A stretch of 64,000 bases of DNA, taken from Bacteroidetes bacterium GWF2_43_63 (GTDB taxonomy: Bacteria; Bacteroidota; Bacteroidia; Bacteroidales; DTU049). The notes beneath the pieces were generated by a model. It was given only the letters and a program-made list of their open reading frames with translations, searched no databases and was not told where the DNA came from. The stretch spans positions 227,718 to 291,717 of the forward strand of contig MEOQ01000040.1 in assembly GCA_001769275.1 (NCBI GenBank), read 5' to 3'. The translations under genes and the position numbers were made by a program. Below, in pieces: positions 37,407 through 45,162 of this stretch (within the stretch, counting starts at the first letter, position 1; the number at the start of each line of letters is the position of its first letter).

Positions 37407-38324
37407 CTATTCAATTCTTGTATTTTCCTGATAGAAAAGTTTGTATTTAACTGTACCCACAGCATCCAGGTCTCCGTCGCCATCAATATCAACGAACTGA
37501 ACATGTTCCAGCGACTCATCAACTCCTATTGTTGTAGCAGGAGTAAGTTCAGAAAAGGCTGGATTTTCTTTATCGCCATTATTCAATTGAATGTATTGTT
37601 TCGCATCCTTTTCGCCATCCAATTTACCAAAACAATATGCGTCTAAATCGCTGTCATTGTCAATATCGGCAAAGTCAATAATAACACCAGAGGTCTCCGG
37701 CAGCCCAAACGATTCTGATTGACTCGTTGAAAATTCCGGCGTTTCATTATTGCCTTTATTTTCCTGAAAAATTAATCCTGATTTTTTTACACCCAGGATG
37801 TCGAGATCATTATCGCCATCTATATCAACGAATCTGAACTTTTCAAATTCTTTATCCAGGCCAAACTCAAAAGCAACCGGTTCAGAAAACTGTGGTTTTT
37901 CAGGTGTTCCTGTATTCGTATACATTTGCCATACTCTTTTGCCTACTTTCATTTTTTTATACGAAATGCCGATGGCATCCAGATCTCCATCCCCGTCAAT
38001 GTCCATAAAAGTTGAAAACATAATGTCTTTAAGTTCAAAAGGCATACTTAGAGGTTTTTCAAATGACGGCGATTCAGAGCTGCCTATGTTTGAATACAAT
38101 AATGGAAAGTTCATCATAGTAAACATGAAATCACGGTCGCCATCATTATCAATATCCATGTATTGACAACTGTTGCCATTGATTTTTCCCGAATGGGGAA
38201 TGCTTTTCAATTCAGAACTGAAACTTTGCGCAAATGATGAAATTGGGGTAAGCATTGCGAGTAATAAAATAGCTACTAATACATTGCGCTGCATTTGTAA
38301 AAAGCATTTTTGTAAACTTTTCAT
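37407..38324 (-). CDS. Secreted FG-GAP/VCBS-like repeat protein B
   Basis: 305 residues with an N-terminal signal (MQRNVLVAILLLAMLTPISSFAQ; a start at residue 11 is possible). Repeats with DIDNDGDRDFMF, DIDGDGDLDAIG, DIDGDNDLDILG, DIDNDSDLDAYC and DIDGDGDLDAVG loops make a calcium-binding beta-propeller-like fold. It is paralogous along its length to protein A just downstream, pointing to a tandem duplication. It has no sorting domain or membrane anchor. First gene of the pair, with its own -7 box. Confidence 0.8.
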   Translation of the reverse strand: MKSLQKCFLQMQRNVLVAILLLAMLTPISSFAQSFSSELKSIPHSGKINGNSCQYMDIDNDGDRDFMFTMMNFPLLYSNIGSSESPSFEKPLSMPFELKDIMFSTFMDIDGDGDLDAIGISYKKMKVGKRVWQMYTNTGTPEKPQFSEPVAFEFGLDKEFEKFRFVDIDGDNDLDILGVKKSGLIFQENKGNNETPEFSTSQSESFGLPETSGVIIDFADIDNDSDLDAYCFGKLDGEKDAKQYIQLNNGDKENPAFSELTPATTIGVDESLEHVQFVDIDGDGDLDAVGTVKYKLFYQENTRIE

Positions 38325-38338
38325 GAGTTGAATTTTTG

Positions 38339-38346
38339 CAAAAATA
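38339..38346 (-). promoter_or_regulatory. -7 box TATTTTTG for the FG-GAP pair
   Basis: Exact TAnnTTTG match on the minus strand, with G 15 nt before ATG 38324. Confidence 0.45.
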
Positions 38347-38378
38347 AGGATTATATTGTAAAATAGAACTAATGAAAT

Positions 38379-39089
38379 CTATATTTTCCTACCCACATAC
38401 ATCCACGCAATTCCGCCCGACAATTTTATTGTACGGACTGTTTCAAACCCGCAACTGGTCAGTATTTTCACCATATCCTTCCCGTAGGGAAATTGCTGCA
38501 CGGTTTGGTTCAGATACGTGTAGGCGCTGTTGTGGCGCGACAGACGGCGGCCACGCAGTGGAAGAATATTGTTAAAATAAAACTTATAAACGTTGCGCCA
38601 GAAAAAACTGGTTGGCATACCAAATTCAAGAATCACGAAATGCCCGCCGGGCGCGAGAATGCGATGCATTTCCTTCAGCCCTTTTTCAAGTGAGGCAAAA
38701 TTCCGCACGCCGAATGAGCAGGTGATCAGATCGAACCGGCTTGATGCAAAGGGCGTTGCTTCGGCGCTGCATTTTACAAATTCCGCCATAATACCGGCTT
38801 TGCTGAGTTTTACTTCAGCAATCTCAAGCATTTTTTCCGACGGGTCCGCTGCAACAAGTTGTTTTGGATTCAGCTTCGAAAGTTCAATGGTGAGATCTCC
38901 GGTGCCGGCCGACATATCAAGGATTTGCTGCGGATTGAATTTTCGCACGGCCTTCCGCAGCTTTCTGCGCCAGATCACATCGATGCTGAAAGAAAGACGT
39001 CGGTTGATTTTATCGTAGGTTGGCGCAATGTCGTTAAACATTTCAACCACTTCGCGCGATTTATTTTCTTCGGAGGAGAAATTGTTCAT
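38379..39089 (-). CDS. menG: Demethylmenaquinone methyltransferase
   Basis: 236 residues of the UbiE/MenG family. SAM-binding motif I is LDMSAGTGDLTIEL (about 57-70). The family signatures NRRLSFSIDVIWRRKLRK and RILAPGGHFVILEFG are present, as is the C-terminal GGIAWMYVGRKI. It methylates demethylmenaquinone in the last step of menaquinone synthesis at the inner membrane; menaquinone is the main quinone of Bacteroidota. It follows the hldE-type kinase gene by 4 bp, so the two form one operon. Confidence 0.95.
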   Translation of the reverse strand: MNNFSSEENKSREVVEMFNDIAPTYDKINRRLSFSIDVIWRRKLRKAVRKFNPQQILDMSAGTGDLTIELSKLNPKQLVAADPSEKMLEIAEVKLSKAGIMAEFVKCSAEATPFASSRFDLITCSFGVRNFASLEKGLKEMHRILAPGGHFVILEFGMPTSFFWRNVYKFYFNNILPLRGRRLSRHNSAYTYLNQTVQQFPYGKDMVKILTSCGFETVRTIKLSGGIAWMYVGRKI

Positions 39090-39093
39090 GTGC

Positions 39094-40107
39094 TTACTCG
39101 CGGCTCCCGGACAGTGATTTCAAAAATCTTTCCTGGTCGACCGGCACAACTCCCACGTATTCGCAAACAATGCCGGCCGCGATATTCGACCACTCCGCCA
39201 TTTCCTGTGCAGTAGCTCCTGCAGCCAAAGCCAGCGCGGCTACTGCAATTACGGTATCACCCGCACCCGACACATCGGCTACTTTGCGAACGCGCGTGGG
39301 CATATGAATGTAGCCCGGCTTTCCGTTTTCGTGGTGACAGAGCAGCATTCCACGCTCTCCGAGTGTGAGCAGCAGATAGCGGATATTTTGTTTTTGCCGG
39401 AACTCTTCGCAGAATGCGGCCAGATCATCCATTTCGTCCGGAATTTCCTTGTTCAGTGCATCGCGGAGTTCCTTCAGATTGGGTTTAAAAACCGTGACGT
39501 TTTTGTATTGCAGAAAATTTCTTTTTTTCGGATCAACCAGCACTGGAATATTATGTTTTGATGCGGTTGAAACAACAGATTCTATCAGTGCTGCATCAAT
39601 CACACCCTTGTCATAATCTTCAAAAATAATGGCATCGAATCCATTCGAGTCAATGAGCGACTGCACATGCAATGTAAACTCTTTTTGAAGATCGGCGGGC
39701 AGGGGCGAATCAATTTCTTCGTCAACACGCAGCATCTGTACATTGTTTCCGATAACACGGAACTTTGTAGTTGTAATGCGGTCTGTGCTTTTGAGCAGGC
39801 CGTTTTTCGGCATTCCTTTTTCGGAAAGCAAATTTTCAAATTGCGAAGCTTTATCATCGTCGCCCAGCACGGCGGCCAGTACAGCGGTACTTCCAAGAGC
39901 GCTCACGTTGAGTGCCACGTTGGCGGCGCCACCCATGCGGCTTTCACGCTTTTCGACTGAAACTACCGGCACCGGTGCCTCAGGGCTGATGCGATCCACT
40001 TTGCCCCAGATATATGCATCGAGCATCACATCGCCGATGATGAGAATTTTCTTTTTCTGAAAAGGATTGTCCCTTAAATTCATAAGAATGGTTTTTGCCG
40101 TGTGCAT
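39094..40107 (-). CDS. HldE-type heptose-7-phosphate kinase (PfkB family)
   Basis: 337 residues of the RfaE domain I/HldE kinase type: PfkB N-terminal signature GGAANVALNVSALG (about 58-71), KPNLKEL, and C-terminal DVSGAGDTVIAVAALALA with the catalytic Asp and anion hole. The usual C-terminal nucleotidyltransferase domain of bifunctional HldE is absent. It phosphorylates D-glycero-beta-D-manno-heptose 7-phosphate for LPS inner core in most bacteria; a different sugar cannot be excluded. Its predicted -7 box lies 10 nt upstream of ATG 40107, so Met9 (40083) may be the true start. Confidence 0.88.
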   Translation of the reverse strand: MHTAKTILMNLRDNPFQKKKILIIGDVMLDAYIWGKVDRISPEAPVPVVSVEKRESRMGGAANVALNVSALGSTAVLAAVLGDDDKASQFENLLSEKGMPKNGLLKSTDRITTTKFRVIGNNVQMLRVDEEIDSPLPADLQKEFTLHVQSLIDSNGFDAIIFEDYDKGVIDAALIESVVSTASKHNIPVLVDPKKRNFLQYKNVTVFKPNLKELRDALNKEIPDEMDDLAAFCEEFRQKQNIRYLLLTLGERGMLLCHHENGKPGYIHMPTRVRKVADVSGAGDTVIAVAALALAAGATAQEMAEWSNIAAGIVCEYVGVVPVDQERFLKSLSGSRE

Positions 40108-40117
40108 GAATTAACTG

Positions 40118-40125
40118 CAAAAATA
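40118..40125 (-). promoter_or_regulatory. -7 box TATTTTTG for the heptose kinase-menG operon
   Basis: Exact TAnnTTTG match on the minus strand. Its closeness to ATG 40107 would give a leader of only about 6 nt; about 30 nt if Met9 is used. Confidence 0.45.
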
Positions 40126-40371
40126 AGAATTTATTGAGGATCGTGATTTTTGCTTCCGGATGCTTGCCTGTCGAACGGTGCTTTTTATTTTTTCATGGCC
40201 CCTAATCCGTCTCCGCCCTGTACTCCGCGCGCGCGGGTTGTCTGTCAGTCGACGCACTCAGATCGCTTCGCGATGCAGAGAGGTCGCCTGTCCGCGCTGC
40301 TTGCGGGGTGTCGGGCTCCGCCGGGGTGCAGTGCCGGATTGCAATGTCGGGCTGCTGCTTTTTTTTGTATT

Positions 40372-40390
40372 CCCGGGATTTCATCCCGGG
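40372..40390. repeat. Perfect palindrome CCCGGGAT-ttc-ATCCCGGG
   Basis: 8-bp perfect stem around a 3-nt loop in the intergenic region 40108-40614. The surrounding 300 bp is GC-rich with short ORFs in all frames but no recognisable protein. Confidence 0.6.
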
Positions 40391-40465
40391 CCAATATCTG
40401 TCGCGCATTCTGCGCTTTTTGTGCTCCGCAGCTTTCTTGACGGCTTCGTCGCTCATCCTCAATCT

Positions 40466-40512
40466 GGGCGCGCGTCTCCTGCCTGCAACGTTTTACGTTG
40501 ACGCGTGACTCA
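40466..40512. repeat. Dispersed hairpin repeat, CAACGTTxTACGTTG family
   Basis: 47-bp sequence starting GGGCGCGCGTCTCCTGC with nested stems CGCGTC/GACGCG and CAACGT/ACGTTG. An almost identical copy (two differences) lies at 63316-63362. It is followed by short TAACGxxTGTAAC repeats up to 40571, a motif also seen at 34226 and 54385-54415. Confidence 0.75.
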
Positions 40513-40591
40513 ATCTCAACGCCCGTAACGTCTGTAACTTTGTAACGCTTGTAACGTCTGTAACGCATAACGCTGAATGCTGAAATTTAAT

Positions 40592-40599
40592 TACATTTG
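40592..40599 (+). promoter_or_regulatory. -7 box TACATTTG for the envelope operon
   Basis: Exact TAnnTTTG match 15 nt before ATG 40615. The in-frame TTG at 40597 inside this box cannot be the start. Confidence 0.5.
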
Positions 40600-40614
40600 T
40601 TTGCTTATTTGATT

Positions 40615-42069
40615 ATGAAAAAACTGCATAAGCTCGTTTTGCGCTCCTACATTGGGCCGCTGATTCTTACGTTCTGCATTGCGGAATTCGTTTTGCTGAT
40701 GCAATTTCTGTGGAAATACATCGACGACCTTGTTGGAAAGGGCCTCGATTTTCCGATTATCGGTCAATTACTTTTTTATGCCTCAGCCACTTTCGTTCCG
40801 ATGGCTTTGCCTCTGGCAATCCTCCTGGCCTCGCTTATGACACTCGGAAATCTCGGCGAGCATTACGAACTGGTTGCTGCCAAAGCCTCCGGGATTTCGT
40901 TTCGTAAAATCATGATGCCGCTGGTTGTATTATCGCTCCTCATCAGTGGTGTCGCATTTTTCTTCAGCAATCAGGTGTTGCCGGTTGCAAATCTTAAAAT
41001 GTTTTCTTTGCTTTATGATGTCAAAGAGCAGAAGCCGGCACTGAATATTCAGGAAGGTGTTTTCTACCGCGACATTGACGGATATGTAATTAAAGTTGGA
41101 GAGAAAGACAAAGACGGTCAGACCATTCGAAGAGTATTGGTGTATGACCACACAAAACCGGGCGGCAACTTATCGGTCACTGTATCCGAAAGTGGCTCCA
41201 TGATTACAACTGAAGATAAGCGCACGCTTATTTTTACATTGTTCAATGGAACGAATTACACAGAAACCAGAAACAATAAGCAAAGTCTGACCAGGAGACC
41301 GATGCAGCGTGTTCATTTCCGGGAAGAGCAGATAAGATTTGATCTTTCATCATTTTCTATGAGTCGTACCAGCGAAGAATTGTTCAAGGAGCATTATCAG
41401 ATGATGAATCTTGATCAGCTCACAGTTTCTATTGACACGCTGGAGACAGAAAGAATAAGCAGGCAGGATCAGTTTTCGTTCCAGTTGCTTCGTGGCTCTG
41501 GATATTACTACAATTTTTATCTTCTTCAGAAACGTAGACCACTGGCTGGAAATGATTCGCTGGCCGGTGATTTTTCTAAAATAAAGAATGATCTTTCGCC
41601 AACGCAATACAAAACAGCTGTTGGTGAAGCCATAGGGATGGCGCGTGCCAACTCCATGATGGTGGACAATTATACCAGGGAAATGGAAGCCAAGAAAAAA
41701 ATTCTTATCAAGCACGAGGTTGAAATTCAGCGCAAGTTCACGCTTTCAATTGCTTGTCTGCTTTTATTTTTCATCGGAGCACCACTGGGTGCAATTATTC
41801 GCAAAGGTGGACTGGGAATGCCGCTGGTGGTATCGGTTATTGTTTTTCTTATGTATTATATCATTTCGATTACTGGTGAAAAAAGTGTAAAAGAAGGCGT
41901 ATTGTCACCTGCATTCGGCATGTGGCTTTCCTCCATGATCCTGCTACCTTTCGGCATCTGGCTTACAATCAAAACAACCTCCGACAGCCCATTGATGGAG
42001 ACCGATTCTTGGGTCAAGCTTGCAGAAAAATTCAATCGATTTTTTCGAATTAAAAAGAAAGCAGAATGA
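40615..42069 (+). CDS. LptF/LptG family permease
   Basis: 484 residues of the YjgP/YjgQ (LptF/LptG) family. Three N-terminal membrane helices (about 12-32, 50-80, 98-118) are followed by a large periplasmic domain (about 130-380, longer than in Proteobacteria) and three C-terminal helices (about 390-475). With LptB it forms the ABC transporter that pulls LPS out of the inner membrane. The conserved N-terminal LVLRSYIGPLILTF and the loop KASGISFRKIM, which contacts the ATPase, are present. First gene of a four-gene run with 4-bp ATGA overlaps. Confidence 0.93.
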   Translation: MKKLHKLVLRSYIGPLILTFCIAEFVLLMQFLWKYIDDLVGKGLDFPIIGQLLFYASATFVPMALPLAILLASLMTLGNLGEHYELVAAKASGISFRKIMMPLVVLSLLISGVAFFFSNQVLPVANLKMFSLLYDVKEQKPALNIQEGVFYRDIDGYVIKVGEKDKDGQTIRRVLVYDHTKPGGNLSVTVSESGSMITTEDKRTLIFTLFNGTNYTETRNNKQSLTRRPMQRVHFREEQIRFDLSSFSMSRTSEELFKEHYQMMNLDQLTVSIDTLETERISRQDQFSFQLLRGSGYYYNFYLLQKRRPLAGNDSLAGDFSKIKNDLSPTQYKTAVGEAIGMARANSMMVDNYTREMEAKKKILIKHEVEIQRKFTLSIACLLLFFIGAPLGAIIRKGGLGMPLVVSVIVFLMYYIISITGEKSVKEGVLSPAFGMWLSSMILLPFGIWLTIKTTSDSPLMETDSWVKLAEKFNRFFRIKKKAE

Positions 42070-43253
42070 GAATCCTGCAGGTTTGTCATAAATCACCCTT
42101 TCCGCCTTCCGAAGGTGGGCCGATGGCCATGAAAGCCATCAGGGATGGATTATTGACTACCGGACATCAGGTGCATACATTCACACTCAGTACGCCTAAG
42201 TTCACTGTAAATGAGTCAATGGCAACCCAGATCAGCCATTTCTCGCATTCATTTCTCGACACTTCTGTTTATATCTGGCCGGCATTTCGAGACTTATGTC
42301 TGAACCGTTCGCACCATATTTCGCGTTTCTACAACAGCAAAATCGCATTACAGCTTCAGCAATTATTACAGAAATCATCCTTTGATGCAGTTCTGATTGA
42401 AAGTATTTTCATGATGCCTTATTTCGGAATGATCAGAAAATATTTTTCCGGACCGGTCATTCTGCGTGCTCATAATGTTGAGCATTTAATCTGGGAACGA
42501 ATTGCAGCCAATGAAGGAAACATGCTGAAAAGGAGATATCTCAGAATTCTGGCCAAACAGCTGAAAAGATTCGAAACCAACTGTTTTCTTCAGGCGGATG
42601 CCATAGCAGCTATAAGCAACATTGATGCTGCTGCAATTCAAAAATTGGCTCCTGAAGCTGATGTTGAAACAATCGCCTTTGCCATAGAATCAAAACAATC
42701 GCCTCGTCCGGAAAAGCCTTTCGAAGCTCGTTTCGGACATATCGGCTCGATGGACTGGACGCCAAATTCAGAAGGAATAGACTGGTTTCTGAGCCACGTA
42801 TGGCCGCAGGTTTCGATGCAATTTCCTGCTGCGGAATTTCATCTGGCCGGCCGCAACATGCCTTCGCGTTTTACAAGCAATAAAGCCATCAACCTCTTTG
42901 TTGACGGTGAAGTTGAAAGTGCAGAGAATTTTATGTTGTCGCTCGAGGCTATGATTGTTCCTTTGTTTTCTGGCAGTGGTGTGCGTATAAAAATTGCCGA
43001 AGCCATGTCGCTTGGAATTCCTGTAATTACAACACCTGTGGGTAGCGAAGGGCTCCATGTGACTCACAGGAAAGACATTATAGTTTGCAGCGATGCAACT
43101 CAAATGATAAGCGAAATTTGTCAGGTTATTTCTGACCCTGCAAAAATACATGGCATTGCTTCAGAAGGCATGAATACTATCAAACAGCATCATTCTCCTG
43201 AATTAATTACTCAAAAACTCATTTCACTTTTTGAGCGAAAAATGAAATCATGA
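42066..43253 (+). CDS. Glycosyltransferase family 4
   Basis: 395 residues, GT-B fold. The N-terminal domain starts MRILQVCHKSPFPPSEGGPMAM and has a central VILRAHNVEHLIWERIA. The C-terminal donor-binding domain has GSMDWTPNSEGIDWF and the E-x7-E-like segment FSGSGVRIKIAEAMSLGIPVITTPVGSEG. Cytoplasmic, membrane-associated transfer of a nucleotide sugar onto an LPS, lipid or polysaccharide acceptor is expected. It overlaps lptF/G by 4 bp and the next glycosyltransferase by 4 bp (ATGA), so translational coupling is likely. Confidence 0.92.
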   Translation: MRILQVCHKSPFPPSEGGPMAMKAIRDGLLTTGHQVHTFTLSTPKFTVNESMATQISHFSHSFLDTSVYIWPAFRDLCLNRSHHISRFYNSKIALQLQQLLQKSSFDAVLIESIFMMPYFGMIRKYFSGPVILRAHNVEHLIWERIAANEGNMLKRRYLRILAKQLKRFETNCFLQADAIAAISNIDAAAIQKLAPEADVETIAFAIESKQSPRPEKPFEARFGHIGSMDWTPNSEGIDWFLSHVWPQVSMQFPAAEFHLAGRNMPSRFTSNKAINLFVDGEVESAENFMLSLEAMIVPLFSGSGVRIKIAEAMSLGIPVITTPVGSEGLHVTHRKDIIVCSDATQMISEICQVISDPAKIHGIASEGMNTIKQHHSPELITQKLISLFERKMKS

Positions 43254-44416
43254 CTCGTCCTAAAATATTTGTGATATTACCACGCATCCCATGGCCACTT
43301 GAAAAAGGTGACAAGTTGCGATCGTATTATTTTTTAAAAGGACTTAGCGAATACTACGACATCACATTGTTTGCCTTGTATGATGAGCGCTATGACAACG
43401 ATGTAATCGAAAAAATAAAGTCCGTTACGGGTGAATATCATTTTTTCCGGATTCATTTATTTTCTGTTTTTCTTCATGCAGTGATGGCTTTGTTCACCGG
43501 AAAACCATTCCAGGTAGCGTATTTCACCAGTAACCGGCTCAAACGGGCAGTTCGGAAAGCCGCACGGAATCAGCATCCGAAGGCCGTTTTCTGCCAGCTT
43601 GTCCGAACGGCGCAATATGCGCGCGGACTTGATTGTGTGAAAATTCTTGACTATCAGGACACCTTGTCATTGGGTATGAAACGCAGGGCTGCATCTGCTT
43701 CCGGAGTATCAAAAATGTTTTTCAAAAACGAGGGCAATCGCCTGATGCGCTATGAAGCAATGGTTGCTGGCTGGTTTGATCACACGCTGATTATTACAGA
43801 TCAGGATCTGGCGGAATTGCCTGTGAGTGATGCCAAGGTGCATGTGATTCCAAATGGAGTCGACACACAACATTATACACCCGCTGAAGGCAAAATCAAG
43901 CATGCAATGTTGTTTGTAGGAAATATGTCGTATCCGCCCAACATCAATGCCATGGAGTATTTTGTGGAGTATGTTTTGCCTGGCGTTGTTGATCGCATAC
44001 CCGATGCAGAGCTGGTTATAGCAGGTGCCAAACCACACAGTCGTGTGAAAATGCTGGCATCGGATCATGTAATAGTAACTGGCTGGGTCGATGATCCGCG
44101 TGAGTATTACAAATGTTCATCTTTGTTTATTGCTCCGATGCAAATCGGAACCGGTCTGCAGAATAAATTGCTCGAAGCTATGGCTATGCAAAGGCCTTGT
44201 ATTACAACTGATTTAGCAAACAATGCGCTGGGAGCCAGACATGGAGATGAAATCCTTGTTGCCGAAGACGCACATGAATGGATAGAACTTATTGTTGCAT
44301 TATTAAAAAATGAAGACGAACAAAAACGCATCGCAATAAATGGGCGAAAATTCGTTATTGATAAATATTCCTGGCCAGCACAAATTGACAAAATCCACCA
44401 AATCATCGAATCATGA
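43250..44416 (+). CDS. Glycosyltransferase family 4, exosortase-system-associated type
   Basis: 388 residues, GT-B. The start LPRIPWPLEKGDKLRSYYFLKGLS resembles the TIGR03087-like sugar transferases. The donor site has NGVDTQHYTP, FVGNMSYPPNINAMEYF and PMQIGTGLQNKLLEAMAMQRPCITT (E-x7-E). It is distinct in sequence from the upstream GT4, so the two probably add different sugars. Overlaps of 4 bp on both sides place it inside the LptF/G operon, pointing to envelope glycan assembly. Confidence 0.9.
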   Translation: MTRPKIFVILPRIPWPLEKGDKLRSYYFLKGLSEYYDITLFALYDERYDNDVIEKIKSVTGEYHFFRIHLFSVFLHAVMALFTGKPFQVAYFTSNRLKRAVRKAARNQHPKAVFCQLVRTAQYARGLDCVKILDYQDTLSLGMKRRAASASGVSKMFFKNEGNRLMRYEAMVAGWFDHTLIITDQDLAELPVSDAKVHVIPNGVDTQHYTPAEGKIKHAMLFVGNMSYPPNINAMEYFVEYVLPGVVDRIPDAELVIAGAKPHSRVKMLASDHVIVTGWVDDPREYYKCSSLFIAPMQIGTGLQNKLLEAMAMQRPCITTDLANNALGARHGDEILVAEDAHEWIELIVALLKNEDEQKRIAINGRKFVIDKYSWPAQIDKIHQIIES

Positions 44417-45147
44417 AAGAAAAATCACTCATCAGCACAATCATCATCGCTGTCGCTATCATTACTACCGGCTATCTGCTCGGGACAAACTACAAAAATC
44501 GCAGTCAGAAACCGCATACTGTCGAAGTTACGGGACTGTCTGAAAAGAATTTCTCTTCCGATCTGATTGTTTGGAATGGATCATTTTCAAAATTTAATAA
44601 AGACATGAAAGTGGCTTCCAATGAACTTAAAAAGGACGTTGAAAAAGTCAGGGCATTTCTTAAAGAGCTCAATGTTCCGGAAAACGAGATTCTGTTTTCA
44701 GCGGTGCAAATCAATCGCGAATACGAGACCACTTACGACAACGACGGAAACAGCAAAAGCACATTCACCGGCTACCAGCTTACGCAGAATGTAAAAATCG
44801 AATCCAAGAATATTAAGCTTATTGAAAAAGTGTCGCGCGACGTTTCAGGACTGATTGACGATGGAGTTGAGTTTTACAGCGAGTCTCCAATGTTTTATTA
44901 TACCAAGTTGTCCGATTTGAAACTTCAGCTGATTGAAGAAGCTACGAAAGATGCGCGTTTGAGAGCCGATAAAATTGCCGAAAACAGTGGTGGAAGCATT
45001 AAGCGTTTACTCGAAGGAGACATGGGCGTTTTTCAGATTACAGCCCGCAACAGCAACGAGGATTACAGCTGGGGTGGTGCATTTAATACCACTTCGCAGG
45101 AAAAAACCGCATCCATCACCGTGCATCTCGTTTTCGAAGTCCGATAA
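44413..45147 (+). CDS. SIMPL domain (DUF541) protein
   Basis: 244 residues. An N-terminal membrane anchor/signal (IISTIIIAVAIITTGYLLG, about 8-26) is followed by a SIMPL/DUF541 domain (VEVTGLSEKNFSSDLIVWNGSF...GYQLTQNVKIESKNI...ATKDARLRADKIAENSGGSI). It is predicted to face the periplasm. The family's function is poorly known; oxidative-stress and signalling links have been reported for members. Last gene of the overlapping envelope operon (4-bp overlap). Confidence 0.9.
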   Translation: MKEKSLISTIIIAVAIITTGYLLGTNYKNRSQKPHTVEVTGLSEKNFSSDLIVWNGSFSKFNKDMKVASNELKKDVEKVRAFLKELNVPENEILFSAVQINREYETTYDNDGNSKSTFTGYQLTQNVKIESKNIKLIEKVSRDVSGLIDDGVEFYSESPMFYYTKLSDLKLQLIEEATKDARLRADKIAENSGGSIKRLLEGDMGVFQITARNSNEDYSWGGAFNTTSQEKTASITVHLVFEVR

Positions 45148-45162
45148 TTCAAAACAGTCTGT

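Noticed and set aside
40160..40568. Several 66-113 codon ORFs on both strands
   Set aside because: GC-rich intergenic DNA with palindromes and dispersed repeats. The proteins are Arg/Cys-rich, have no homology features and overlap each other in all frames.
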